The notes beneath the pieces are model-generated. The model saw only the letters and a program-made list of their open reading frames with translations. It did not search any database and was not told where the DNA came from. From Rhynchopus sp. YZ270_cl-10 (lineage: Eukaryota > Euglenozoa > Diplonemea > Diplonemida > Diplonemidae), in assembly GCA_964035575.1 (NCBI GenBank), contig OZ037898.1, positions 186,001 to 250,000 of the forward strand: 64,000 bases of DNA, in the 5' to 3' direction. Positions 40,198-51,741 of this stretch are shown here, one piece after another. A program made the translations under genes and the position numbers. Numbering within the stretch: the stretch's first letter is position 1; every line of letters begins with the position of its first letter.

Positions 40198-40914
40198 GGG
40201 GGTATGTTGGTGTGGCTAAAAAAAGGGTGAGGGGGTAGGTAATTTTGCTATTTTTTTTTTTTTTTTTTGTTTGAAAAAATAGTGTAGACGCTTTTGCCCA
40301 CCCTGAGGTTGGCAATCTCTTCTTTTTGTTAGTGTGCGACAAACAGAAGGGAAAAAAACATTGTGAACCGAATGTGTCTCTCTCTCGTGCACATCTTTTA
40401 CCACCATCGGTAGCGCGCTGGAACACGCTGGGTTTGAAGAATGGGCTTTAAAAGACAGGTCTCCCAAAGGAGAGGATTCACATCATCGGTTTAAAGAAAG
40501 GATTGTAAAGTGAAGTCGATAGTACAAAACGCCTCTGGGACGCAGGCACTGCCACTCCTTATAAATATACCTGTAAGGGCTGCCCTTTGATCTTCTCAGG
40601 GGGAAAGGTAGTTTGGCCAGATGCACAAAGCTAACTTTAGTCACCTTTTTGTTGTTTTGTTGTGTCGACTATTGTCTCAATACCCCCAGTGGAGGATCAA
40701 TGTTGGCCCAAAGAGGCCCTTCACACTACGGAGGGGGGGGTGTATTGTTAGTGCAGACTCCCGAGGATGAGCTCGAGGGTGAGATCCGTTACTTTTCTTT
40801 CTTTTGGAAAAATTGTTGGAATGGTGTAGTTGCCACATCTGCAAGATACTGTGTTTTTTTTTTTTGCACTCAGCCTGCCTTTAGAAAAAAAATATATGGA
40901 AACAATAAAAAAAT

Positions 40915-40984
40915 GGTGTAGCTGAAGGGGGGTGATACGCACTTTTTGCGCATTTTTTGCATCGCCCACCATTCAGGCACACCA
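40915..40984. mobile_element. MITE, family TGGTGTGGCTGAA (copy 5)
   Basis: 70 bp from TGGTGTAGCTGAAGGGGGG to CCATTCAGGCACACCA, with TGATACGCACTTTTTGCGC inside. Confidence 0.85.
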
Positions 40985-41682
40985 AAAATGAACGTTTTAT
41001 TGTTAAGATGCAGAGTCGATCTGAGCACAATCAATTGCAATGACTACAGATACCCACATTATACAATTCTAAAAGGGGAAAAAGGGGAAAATGGGGAGGT
41101 TTGACTTGAAATACAAAGCCCTCTTCGTGAACAGTGTAGCTAAAGCCCAACGGAGGACAGATGGGAAAACACCCCGGACCAACACAACATAAATCGGCCG
41201 ACATAACAAAACGTCTAGCTCTCATCTCTTCGGAATGAACCCTTTTTTTTTATTTTGATTTTTTTTAGCCCACATCTTATCACAAGATATCAGCCATTTT
41301 TTTCTCACAGAATCCTTTAAAGTACATCCCGCAAAAGAACAGAACACTTCAAAATGAATGTGTCTCGTGCACACACATCTCATAGCGATACTGATCATCC
41401 CACATACCCTTTGGGGCCATATTCTGCGCAAGAATTACCCCCTATTTAGTTATCAAACACACACACCCACACACATCCCTTCATCTTTCCCCTCTTCCCC
41501 TCCTTCTTCTCTTTTTTTTTGTAAGCTTGCTTATAGTCAAAACACATAGAGTAAAAAAGCAACCCACAATAGATTCTCAAAAATGTCAAAAAAAAAAAAA
41601 AAAAACGATACCCCATCTGTGTCATAATCCTCTGTAGTTGTATGTATCCCTTTTTTCTCGGAGTCGTGTTAAAAAAAAAGTG

Positions 41683-41742
41683 GAGATTGGACAACGGCAA
41701 CACAATCCCACTACTCCAACAAATTTTTTTTATCACTATAAT
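41683..41742 (-). repeat. SR repeat, inverted partial copy at the CAX stop codon
   Basis: GTGGAGATTGGACAACGGCAACACAATCCC then CTACTCCAACAAA and TTTTTATCA. It overlaps the stop codon of the CAX gene (41736-41738), so the mRNA 3' UTR begins with the repeat. Confidence 0.7.
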
Positions 41743-43271
41743 TTGGGATGTGGTTTGAATTTCACCCCTTCCGGAAGCCCTTTCGCTACCGCCAAATCTT
41801 CCATTTCGTGCACCCAAAACCCACAGCAGACAATCAGATAGCTTCCTATCAGGAGAAACCCTATCAGCCAGTTTGTCGTACCCCCATGGAGAATAGAGGT
41901 CACAATGATAACACTGGCCATGAGCGCCGCTGTTTCGAACCCTCTGAAGAATAGAGAAAGGCTTTTATCCATCCAATACCCACAAATCACTGCAAACGGC
42001 AGCACGCACAACATTATCTGCGTCGCCGACCCCACTGCAATCCCTACCGAAATATCCATCCTATTTTTATACGCAAACAACACCGCCGCGCTATGTTCCG
42101 CCGCATTCCCCATTACAGGAATGATTACCGCACTCACAAAAACAGAGTTGATCTTCATCTGCTTTGTGAACCCCTCTATCGACCCCACCATATTCTCCCC
42201 TACATAAGACACTAGCTTCGTTATGATGCACAACCATAGTATACTTTCCCATTTTCCCAACGCATATACAACTGTTTTTGGTGCGCTTGGTGATGCGGTG
42301 GTAGCTTCTGAAGCAGCCCCTGAAGGGGATTCAATGTCATAGGAGCGTTCTTCATCAGAATTTTCGCTTGGTTTTGGAACAATATTGGATGATTGGGAAC
42401 GGAGTCGTGAGGAGGAGGATGGGACCTCAGGGTTTCCCCGAGCGTGCGGTGCTTGGGAGACACTTCGTAACTCCCCGCGGCGTGGGGGGGATTGGGCGAG
42501 AGATTCGTCGTCGCTAGAAAAGATAGGTTTCACCCCTTCCTGTTCTTCATACTCCTCAGCATGTGTACGAAGTTGGAACACCAAAAACGCGACGTACATT
42601 GCAAGCAAAATGAGTGCAACAAAACGAGAGAAATTTATTTCGTCTTCGCGGTCATCTTCTTGTCCAGACATTTTTAAGGCAGCGGGGAGGAGCAAGCCTA
42701 ATACCGACAACAAAAGCAGGCTTGACGGAACGGCGCCGCTCACTACCTTGAAGGATTGGACCTTCCATTTTAAGCCCCCAACAAAACAGCTTAGCCCCAA
42801 CACTAACAACAGATTTGACAGAATCGAGCCTAATAATGCAAGCTGTACCACCCGGTACAGTCCTTCTTGCAGTGCATAGATTGAGACCAAAACTTCGGTC
42901 GCATTGCCAAACGTTGCGTTTATCAATCCTCCGACAGCATCGGTCGTATGTCTACAGAGGTGTTCTGTCACAAAGCCAATTCTTTCTGCCAACGGAATCA
43001 AACTCAATAGGCACGTAACAAACCTAGCCCCGTCGTTGTGTGGGAGTTGTGGAATCAAGAGAAGCCCCATCAGCAGCAGATTCACCTTTGACCCCAGGAC
43101 CACACATTGAAATGACTCTGCGACCGTGCGGATGTTGAAAGCGTGGGGCGGGGAAAGTTTTTGCACCTTGGCGGCATAAGAGGCTACCCGTGTGCCAAAT
43201 AGGGCACGTTGTGCTAGGCTTGCGTTGGCATGATGTCGATGCTGTGTACGGTGCGCGGAAGGTGACTGCAT
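41736..43271 (-). CDS. CAX-type calcium (cation)/proton antiporter
   Basis: A single exon for 511 residues. CAX proteins exchange cytosolic calcium for protons across vacuole or acidocalcisome membranes. The two family repeats are both present: c-1 around residues 112-135 (GGLINATFGNATEVLVSIYA) and c-2 near 400 (PVMGNAAEHSAAVLFAYKNR), each with the GNxxE core that carries calcium. About 11 hydrophobic segments flank an acidic, Ser-rich central loop (about 245-335, with EDDREDE earlier), as in plant and fungal CAX. The N-terminal 45 residues are hydrophilic and could be regulatory. The ATG follows TTATTCCTCTATTTTAG and GTCGCACA, a good acceptor. The symbol is left empty because the subtype cannot be fixed. 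Confidence 0.93.
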   Translation of the reverse strand: MQSPSAHRTQHRHHANASLAQRALFGTRVASYAAKVQKLSPPHAFNIRTVAESFQCVVLGSKVNLLLMGLLLIPQLPHNDGARFVTCLLSLIPLAERIGFVTEHLCRHTTDAVGGLINATFGNATEVLVSIYALQEGLYRVVQLALLGSILSNLLLVLGLSCFVGGLKWKVQSFKVVSGAVPSSLLLLSVLGLLLPAALKMSGQEDDREDEINFSRFVALILLAMYVAFLVFQLRTHAEEYEEQEGVKPIFSSDDESLAQSPPRRGELRSVSQAPHARGNPEVPSSSSRLRSQSSNIVPKPSENSDEERSYDIESPSGAASEATTASPSAPKTVVYALGKWESILWLCIITKLVSYVGENMVGSIEGFTKQMKINSVFVSAVIIPVMGNAAEHSAAVLFAYKNRMDISVGIAVGSATQIMLCVLPFAVICGYWMDKSLSLFFRGFETAALMASVIIVTSILHGGTTNWLIGFLLIGSYLIVCCGFWVHEMEDLAVAKGLPEGVKFKPHPKL

Positions 43272-44377
43272 TGTGCGACCTAAAATAGAGGAATAAAAAA
43301 AAGGAGCCTAGATGAACCTAAGCCAGTGTTGGTCAGCTGAACACCTTCAGAAGAAGAAAACTGTGGGTGGTGGAGAAAAAAAGGGGGGGCAATGAGGTAC
43401 CCCCTCCAAAAGACACTAAAAGGGTTTTAGGTGGTGTTTAAGGGATGTGCTGGTGGGAATGGTGTTTAGTAGGATTGGTCGAGGGAGGGTATGGAGGTCG
43501 GAGAGGAGAGAGAGAGAGGGGGCAAAAACGTTGCGTTATTTTGTAAGCTTTTTTTTTTTGTTATGGATGTCTCTATTGCTTGTGGGGAAGGGGAGGGATG
43601 GGTGTTTTTTTTTTTTTTGTTGTTGTTTTTTTTTGTTGTGTCGACAATCGCCTAAGGACCCGCTTGGGGAACCCTTTTTTTCAGAGAATAAAAGAGGGGG
43701 GAAAAAAGAGAAAGAACAAATTCATATACTTTCAAATAAAATTTGAAAGCATTAGGGAAGTGTATAAAAAACAACAACAACCCATCTTTTTTTTTAATAT
43801 TTCTTGTTGTAAAAATGTGAAAGGGGAAAAATAAACTGTTTCCTTGCATAAATTGAAACTTTCAGTAGATTGGTTTCGAACTTTTACCCTGTTTCAGTCT
43901 TAAGAATTATACAGAAAAGGAGAAAGAAAAAAAAAATCGGAATCGTGCAGTTTGCCATCTTTCGTTGCTGTTTGCCCCCCCCTTTTTCCCTCATTCCTTT
44001 TTCTTCTTTTCATTTGTGTGACTCGAGTCCTGGCAGCCTGTGTAATCTGCTTGCTAGCCAGGTCTTTCGCCTCCCCCCAAGCGGCGCCTTCAAATGTCGT
44101 TCACTCACCTATATCATCATTGAAATAAAAATTGCTTACCAATGGTACTCCAATATTGTTGTCCCGGTTTGCTTCTTTTGAAAACTTGAAAAAAAACCAC
44201 GTGCAGCAACATACTTATATCCACGCCCACCCTCCCGCCAGCTTACTTCTTAATTCGCAGTCTATGTTGAGATGTCCCACTCCACTACCTCTCGTCAGTC
44301 AACGAAATGAGGATAATTGGAACACACAATAGCAACTCCTTGCATGAAGTAAGCGATTCGGGTGGTTTTTTTCCTTC

Positions 44378-44452
44378 TTTTTTGATAAATTGTTGGAGTA
44401 GTGTAGTTGCCTCGGCTGTGTTGCCACAGTTGTGCAATCTCCACTGTCTGCT
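44378..44452 (+). repeat. SR repeat, short copy
   Basis: TTGATAAATTGTTGGAGTAG, GCCTCGGCTGTGTTGCCACAG and TTGTGCAATCTCCACTGTC; no terminal hairpin. Confidence 0.9.
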
Positions 44453-45724
44453 TTTTTTTGTCTTGTTTTGTTTTTGTTTGTTTGTTTTTCTCTTTTTTTT
44501 TCTTGTTTTTGCCTCTCCCATCTTTTTCCTTCTTTTTTTTTGCATTTTTTTCTCCGGCATTTTCGTTTTTTTTGCGGGCAGTTTTCAACAAAAAAAAAAA
44601 AAAAAAAATCAACAAAACAAAACAAAAAGACTATAATTCTGTACATAACATTCAATGGCTAGGACGTTGCGCTTTGTTGTGATGAATACCACCCTGTTTT
44701 CTTTTTTTTCTCTCTCTCTTTTCGCCTTGAAACCCGGAAGACAGATAAATTGCTATAGAAGGGGTACGGGGTTTTTAAGGGTTAGGTTAAAATATTCTAA
44801 TGGGGACGGGGGGGTCTTCGTGTTGAAGAAAAAGGTTGAAAAATAGAAAAAATGCTTTTTTTTTTTTGTTGTGTCGACAATCATTTCGCTCCAAGAAAAA
44901 CGGAACAAAGTTCTGTACTCAAAGTTGGCCGGAGCCTTTGTATTGCAGAAGGTGTAGACGTAGGTCGTCCTCACCTCTCTTTTTTTTGCATAATTTGTCT
45001 TGTATTGTTTTGTGTTTTAGCTCCAGAGCTACAGTGAGTCAATTCGAAGTGGTCTGTACAGCTATTTCCCATTATTGGATCACTTCTGTACCGCCCTTCT
45101 GTTGCCAACAACAACAGAAGAAAGGTCATGGAGATGAGTGATGAAGCCTCATACGCTTAGCCACCACACACAACTGTTTTTTGGTTAAGATTTTTATGTG
45201 CTCCTTGCACAAAAAAAAAAAATATTATTTTGTTTTACCTGCAGTGTCACAATCCCAAACCCAATGAGACCAAACTTCCTGGCAACTATGCCATCTTTTT
45301 TCAAAAAAAAAGAAGAGAAAAAAAAAAAAGGGTGAAGTTGATAGTGTACGTCTTTGGTACGTCAGGCACTCCTGTGAAGGGGAAAAGATGGGGGAGAGAG
45401 AAACGTTAAAAGTGCGAAATGCCTTACCGGAACACCGGTGGACATAGGCATACGTGCACTGGACAAACGCATTTTTTTTTTTGGGGGGGGAGAGAGAAAA
45501 AAAAAATGGGGAGAAAAAAACGTCGTTGCTTTAGTCACTTTGATCACTAACATATCGTTTAGGCAATCAAAAAAATCTTATAAGATGAACCTAAGCACAG
45601 AAGTCTCTAGTGCTTAGTCACCAAAAATGAGGGGATTTATGAGAGGGTTACCCCTGACACGACATAATAATCTAGTTCCACATCACACACACACACATCC
45701 CGGGTACATGCCCACCGCTCTCGG

Positions 45725-45755
45725 GAACTACTCGCTAACTGCGTTCGAGTAGTTC
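45725..45755. repeat. 10-bp stem hairpin downstream of the phosphatase-like gene
   Basis: GAACTACTCG and its exact complement CGAGTAGTTC separated by 11 bases. It lies about 240 bases past the stop codon of the phosphatase-like gene; a 3' UTR or spacer structure is possible. Confidence 0.6.
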
Positions 45756-45995
45756 ACACACACATTCATACCCCCGTCTCTCTCTCTCCTCTCTTCGCTC
45801 TTTGGGTGGGGTTTTACCACGTTTCCTCCTGTTCAGAGATATGTGATGTCGAAAGGAGATGCAAGCGACATTATAGTGAAATCACCAACTTTTTTTTTTT
45901 TGCTTTTTTTTGATATTTTGCGCATAAGCGTTGTAGCTTTTGCTGCTTTTAAAGGCCATTTTTCCCCCCACATTTTTCACATCCCATCACAACCC

Positions 45996-48900
45996 CTACT
46001 CCGTTGTTGTGAACGACTTCAGTGCCTCAAGCACAAACAGACGCTGCTCCTGGGTCTGTGGGCTGCACTGGTCCTCTGTGTCCTTGCGAGTGGAGTGCAG
46101 TGTGTCGGTGCTGTTGAGGGCCCTCATGTGTGGCAGGTGGAATAGAAGGCTCATGACGCAGGCGACCACCATGCCGGTCTCCCCGTGCCCGCCTGTGCAG
46201 TGGATGTAAAGGATCTCGCCTGCTTTCTGTGGGGAGAGAGGGAGGAAGGATTGCTGATTTAAAATGTTTGGAAGTTGAAAAATTTAGCAAGAAAAAAATG
46301 GTTTGGTGATAATCTTTGCTTTTTTTTTTTGCACCATTTTTTCGGGTAAAGTTGGCAGTGATGACCATAAAGTTGTATGCAGTAAAAAAGTGTATAAAAT
46401 ACAGAGAAGAAAACAAAGAATAGTTGAAACTTGCTAAGACGCAGCTTGGTCGAGCTCATGCAAAATAAAGAACCCTCCCCCACCCTCAGTTTTTGAGGGG
46501 AGAAGGAGAAGTTTGGTGCTACAGTTGTCATTGTAGGATAGTCTGGTCACATACCACCAAGTCGACGATCTGCTGGACAAGGTTCTTGAAGCCTTGCAGC
46601 TCAGAGGCACCTGGGACTGGAATGCCCGAGAAGGCGTAGTTCACGAGGTTGATTTTCCTGTTGTTGTTGTTGTTATTTTTCTGTTTCTTGTCAAATCTGT
46701 TTGCTTCGTGTAGTTGACCAACTATCCACACTTCGAATATGCACTAATCAAACGGTGTGTTTTCAATCCTACCCCTCCACACAGCCAACCCCTTTCTTCT
46801 CTTAGACCGCACACAAATACATTCCCTCCCCTTTTGGAACCCCAAAAAATACCCTCATTCATATATTCACCCCTATTTACATACCGGTTCGCACACTTCT
46901 CAAGCGTCGGGAAGTACGCAGGCGCACGCTCCGCAGAGCCCTTCAGGTTCACCACTGTCGTGATCCCTGTGTTCGCTACGGCCTCGATGTCCGCCATTTT
47001 GCGGAGGTCAAGCGCAGGCCCGCAGAGAACCCTATTGCGGACCACCCAGTTTGTGGTGCGGGTGGGTCCTGCAGCTGTCGCTAGGTCGTCTTTGTCTCGG
47101 GTGTTGAAGGGTTGAGGGAGCTGTACTTCGACGGGTTGAGGGGCCTGTTGGGGGGTCTGCTGAGGAATCATGTTGTGCACAGATTCGTCCACCTGCATGG
47201 ACCGTTCTGGAGACACCGGGATCTTGCTCTGATCGATCGCAGCATTCGGCATGATCCCTAATGTGCACGAATCCATATCCGCCAGCATCGCGCAGTCAGC
47301 CATGCTCTGCAGCCGTGTATTATTAATAAACAGAAGCTTCCCACACTGCACCCCCGCCCTATCACATGGTGACCCCTCTGCTACTCCAATCACCCAAAGC
47401 TCGTCGACATCCACCCCCCAGGACTCTCCCTGCTCACGAGAAACTTGGTAGGAAGCGATGCCGGTGATGGGGTCGGTCACACTGTGCGGTACGTACTGCT
47501 CCACCTGCATAGATTGCGACTCCGCTTGAGGGAGGACGTGCAGCATCAAATCACACTGCACCCCAAGCGGTTCCAAATCCTCATCTCCGGTGATAGGCTT
47601 GTTGTTAATTCCTACCAACGTTCCCAACATGAGGCCGCATTGGTGTGCAGGGCTTCCTGGTCCTACGGCGATGAGATCGAAGCCGTCCAAAGAGAACCCC
47701 CAAGGGGTGTTCAGGTTGGGTCGTGCAATGTGCACCGATAAGGTGTTAGACGGGAAGCTGAACCCGGGGAGTGCCCCGGGCATTTGGTGTGGGTGGTTTT
47801 GCTGGTGGTGGTGCTGCTGGTGGGAAGGGGGTGGAGAAGAGTGGGGTTGGTGGTGTTCTGGGGTCTGCGGCTGTGAAGGGGGTGCCCTCGCCTGGGTGCC
47901 GCCACCGACGTTGGTGTTGAGATCCGCACCTTCGGATCTGTATTCACCCCCAAAGATGTTGACCTGGCTTGCACCACCTCCCCAAGAGCGTGCACCTCTT
48001 GCACGGGAGGTGCTCACATCGGGGGTGCGGCTCTGCTGGCTTGGGGTCTGCTGTTGGAATTGTTGTTGTTGCTGTTGTTGGAACTGTGGCTGCTGTTGCT
48101 GCTGGAATTGCTGAGGGGGTGCTTGCTGTTGGAATTGTGGTTGTTGTTGTTGTTGTTGTTGCTGCTGAAATTGTTGAGGCTGCTGCTCATATCCCAAAGA
48201 CCTCTGCGACCTCGCAGACGAAGGCGGCTCCGCACCACTCCCAAAGATGTTGATCGAGCTTTCCCCACCCCCATGCTTGTTTCTCGAATGCGCAAACCTT
48301 GCTGTGTTGTTTCCAGGGGACCTCTCCGTGGTGTCTCCAAACAGGCTGATCTGAGTCGCACCTCCACCAAAGTTCTGTCCACGGCTCGGACTCTCTGCGG
48401 TACCGATCTTCGCAGTGATGGGAGCGATGTCGAGGGGTGTACCGGACCCTCCGTGGAGCGGGGGCGCTGTGTTGGGTTGGTAGTTGAACCCGCGGGCAAC
48501 CTCTTTGACGTAGCTTTTCAGTTCTTTTTGCCGTTCGTCGACAGGGCAGTTGCAGCCTTCGGTGTTTTCACGGAGTTCGTGGAGTTGGGCAATCATATTG
48601 CATGATTTCATTCCACTCCAAGAGAAAAGCACAGACATTACACAGGCACCGACAACACCGCATGCACCGTGCCCTGTGTAGTCGTGGAGATAGATGCGCT
48701 CGCCGTTGCGCACAGCGTCGACTATGGTGTAGATGAAGTTGATCTGTGCCTGGCGAGCATCGTAGTTATCACACCGGAACGGAAAGGAAACGTACCGTGC
48801 CGTCTGCACCCCCGCCTTCTCCAAATAGTTGACTGAATGCACTGCGTCCCTCAGGTCAACAAACGTCGTCATGTTCGCGCCCAAAATCCGGTTCAGCTTG

Positions 48901-49016
48901 TCCCCGCCACCCATAGGCTCGTCGCCAATAAGAAGACTCCCAGGAAGCACGTAGTTGCTGGTCCGTGTCGGGCCCTTCATAGTGTCATCTGCGACTACTG
49001 CTGCGAAGGTTGCCAT
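45996..49016 (-). CDS. tandem dual-specificity phosphatase-like protein with two PDZ-like domains, probably a pseudophosphatase
   Basis: Exons 46885-49016, 46555-46657 and 45996-46226 give 821 residues. Introns start GTATGTA (phase 2) and GTATGTG (phase 0); the phase-2 joint restores Arg exactly. Two homologous phosphatase-like domains lie at about 15-190 and 640-820 (GPTRTSNYVL versus GPTRTTNWVV; GVVGACVMSVLF versus GMVVACVMSLLF). In protist phosphatases of this group the loop reads HCxGGxGRTG. Here domain 1 has HDYTGHGACG (111-120), with no Cys or Arg, and domain 2 has HCTGGHGETG (754-763), with Cys but Glu in place of Arg. Between them are a Gln-rich stretch, Gly/Ser-rich repeats of the type GGGASQVNIFG, and two PDZ-like modules with WGFSLDGFDLIAVGPGSPA and WGVDVDELWVIGVAEGSP. 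A scaffold or phospho-binding role is inferred. Confidence 0.88.
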
Positions 49017-49103
49017 TTTGTGTTCTCTTCTGTTGAAGAGGGGGGGGAAGGGGGGGGGCTCTGTGGAGAGGTGTAGGGAATGTGTTGGCAGGTGCACAGT
49101 ACA

Positions 49104-49261
49104 TATACAACGAGGCCGACGACGCCTGAAAAATGAGCATGTCTGGAAAATCTTATCTGAAAGGCGTGGCTGAGGCGTACTAATAGTTAACCATCACGCC
49201 TGAGCTGGCCTTAAGAGTAAGATTAATGAGCGAGGCCGATTCGGCCTCGGTGCGTTGTATA
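49104..49261 (+). mobile_element. MITE, family GAGGCCGA/CGCCTGA (copy 2)
   Basis: 158 bp with ends TATACAACGAGGCCGA and TCGGCCTCGGTGCGTTGTATA. The core matches the reverse complement of 9264-9416. It lies 90 bases upstream of the phosphatase-like ATG, so it may be in its promoter or leader. Confidence 0.85.
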
Positions 49262-49825
49262 ACGTTATACTGTGGTCCAAATATTTTTGAAAGAAGCGAA
49301 ATAGAGAAGAGATTGGAGAGGGGTGAGGGGGAGAGGGATATAACAAAACCTAGACGCTATCATCGCCAACTCTTTTTTTTTTTTTTGAGCTGTGAGAGGC
49401 GATGGGGAGGCAGTTTGAAAAACAAACCAAAAAAAAAGGACGCAGGCTTTCACGCAAAAATGCAGTGTAAGCCGCTGTGGTGTAGGGTGTATGGGTGGGG
49501 TAGGCCCTGTCTTGCAGGTGGGGAGGAGGGAGAAAAAAAAGGGAGGGATTGCTTTTAGCAAAAAAAACAGCACACCGTCGTGCAATGAAGATTCGCGGGG
49601 TGCGGTCCTGTACATCCCCCATCCCCCGAAAGGGGGAGGGGAGTTTTTGCAAGATGAATACTGGGCATACACATCTTTAAGAAAAAGAGAAAAAAAGAAG
49701 AGTTGTGCAAACACCGCACCGTTCATCGGCAGACGCAGGCGCTAACAATGGAGCCAGGCCGCACCTAGAGATGGTGCGACGACTCTTTTGCGAAAATAAA
49801 AATAAAAATAAAAATAGGGGATAAG
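49262..49825. other. intergenic, no gene seen
   Basis: AT/G-rich DNA with long open but low-complexity frames. An AAATAA repeat tract lies at about 49794-49816. No repeat family recognised. Confidence 0.4.
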
Positions 49826-50525
49826 CAGGGTTCTATACAGCATTCCGCCCACGAGGGGTGGCTCGGTCAGAATCGGTTTGACTCGGTCAGCCCAAAAAAA
49901 AATTTCCCCCCTCCACAGGGAATTATATAGGTTTTGGGGTTTTTCGCTGAAACTCGGTCGAGCCCGGGTCCCCAACCTAGCTCAAGTTGGGGGCCTCCGG
50001 CGGAATGTGAGAATTCCTCGGTTATCCAACTGCGGAGTTCGGCACTTCATTGAAGCAATTCGTGCACCAGGCACAAGTGGTACACGAATTGTCTGTAGCC
50101 TCAGTACATTTATAACAAAGAAAGGGCGGTCACGGCACCCAAAGCGAAGCCACGGTACGCAACATTTCTAAAAATTGCGCTTAAAATTGCACATTTTTAC
50201 TGCAAAAGTATATCATGGGAAGGGTGGGTTGCAATCTTGCGCCGCAGGCGCACGGTACGCTACTTTTATTATTTCGCCATGCTGCATGCTTCCTTTTCCT
50301 TCGGCGTTTGACCAATTGAGTCGCGTTCTGGCTGTGACGGGGTCACTTTGTTCATGAGGCCATTTCTGGTCACTCTCAGAGGCTCGTGGGAGGTACCAAA
50401 ATTTCCACCCCAAGATTTGGAAAAAAAATCTGAGATTTATAAAAAAAAAAAAAAAAAAACGGCTGACCGAGTCAACGTCTGACTCGGTCAGACCGACCGA
50501 GTGACCGGGCCTATATAGAACCCTG
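49826..50525. mobile_element. 700-bp TIR element carrying an RL repeat
   Basis: Ends are CAGGGTTCTATACAG (left) and TATATAGAACCCTG (right), flanked by GATAAG on both sides (49820-49825 and 50526-50531), a possible 6-bp target duplication. Subterminal GACTCGGTCAG repeats are inverted between the two ends. Most of the interior (49945-50385) is RL repeat copy 2. No transposase. Confidence 0.8.
49945..50385. repeat. dispersed repeat RL, copy 2
   Basis: Aligns with 8010-8520 over most of its length; contains GCCGCAGGCGCACGGTACGC and TGACGGGGTCACTTTGTTC. Here it is the body of a defined TIR element, which may show what the unit at 8 kb derives from. Confidence 0.85.
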
Positions 50526-51741
50526 GATAAGGACAGTCTGGCCCACTACGTTTGACTTTTGGACAGTATGGGCCCAACATGTTTCGATAAAGACAGGTCA
50601 GCCCCAAACGTTTGCAAAAAAAAAAAGACAGTTCAAACCCAAAACGAAATAAAAATAAAAAAAAATAAGATGAACCCAAGCCTCTCTGCTTAGTCTGATT
50701 AGATTACTTAATGTTTTGAACATTGGTTATTCATCATCTGCTTAGTCACCTTGAAAATAAAAAGGGAAAAGGGCAGTCACGTCAAAGAACAAGGCTGGAT
50801 GGTACAAAAGGCCCCCCTCAAAAAGAAAAAAAGGCGCAAGCTTCGCAAGGAATAAGGCCAAATAAAATGGCATCCACTACGTTTGCTCTGGCGTACAGAA
50901 TGAAACAACGGAAAAAGAGAAAAGAAAATAAAAACCCAAATAAAGGGGTATAGACGTAACTATTTTTTTGGTAACTTTGAACAAAAAAAAAAAAAGCGAC
51001 AAAAAAAAAACATAATTCCCGTTCAACTACATCCACCTCACGATGTTAAATTTTTCGGAATGTAATTGAAGAAGAATTAGTTGGAGACGTAACCCCTGCA
51101 AACAGCGACAGAAAACCCATCAATAGTGGGCTAAGGACGAAAACCTCTGACCTTGACTGCTTTCTTTCTTTTTGAAAAGGGTTTTTTTTTTTACGAAAAT
51201 CTTTCACATACATGCGTGAGGAGAAAGGGGGAAAAGAGAAATTCAAAGTGTGAACGCCTCACCATTCATCAGCGGACGCAGGCACTGGTTCCGTGCGGGT
51301 TATCGGAAGAAAAGAAAAGCAAAAGCCAACAGCGAAAAAGGCGAAAAAGGCGGGGGAAAAAAAGCGAAAAGGGGTGAAAACGGCTAAGTAGACCACCTTA
51401 CAGTGGTCATGAGAAAAATAAAAAAGAGAAAAGTTTGAAGATGAATCTTTTTCTTATAAATAGACAGGTTTGTAAGATGACCCCAAGCCTCACAGGGGGG
51501 ATAGATTGGTTAAGACTCGTCCACCTTTTACTTTTCTAATCTAAAGAGGAAGAAAGTTGACTTGAAATACAAAAGCCCTCTCATTCAGTGTACCTTTGTG
51601 GTGGCGCGAACGATACTGAAGACAATAGCGGGAGAGGGGGGAAAACTAGACGATATCATCCGCCAACTGATCTTGATAACAATAAAAATATAACAGTGTT
51701 TCTCGGTGAACGCAGCACACTACGTGTTTGGAAAAAAAAAC
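50526..51741. other. intergenic with short hairpins, no gene seen
   Basis: CTAAGC/CTCTCTG-type hairpins at 50666-50735 and 51474-51530, an ATACAAAAGCCCTCTC hairpin at about 51561-51600, and an AACGCCTCACC hairpin at 51249-51310. Long A/T runs, no gene. Confidence 0.5.

Larger units (their letters stand above)
43272..45995. other. gene-free stretch with short hairpins and repeats
   Basis: Contains hairpins at about 43309-43350, 45133-45167 and 45577-45622, an SR repeat (44378-44452), and two copies of a TTGTTGTGTCGACAATC motif (about 43620-43645 and 44866-44921; the latter shares AACGGAACAAAGTTCTGT with 53270-53325). Long T and A runs. An ACCGG hairpin at 45413-45462 resembles 63478-63525. 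No supported gene. Confidence 0.5.

Noticed and set aside
47590-48605. Long Leu- and Cys-rich plus-strand frames
   Set aside because: Antisense to the Gln-rich and Gly/Ser-rich linker of the phosphatase-like gene.
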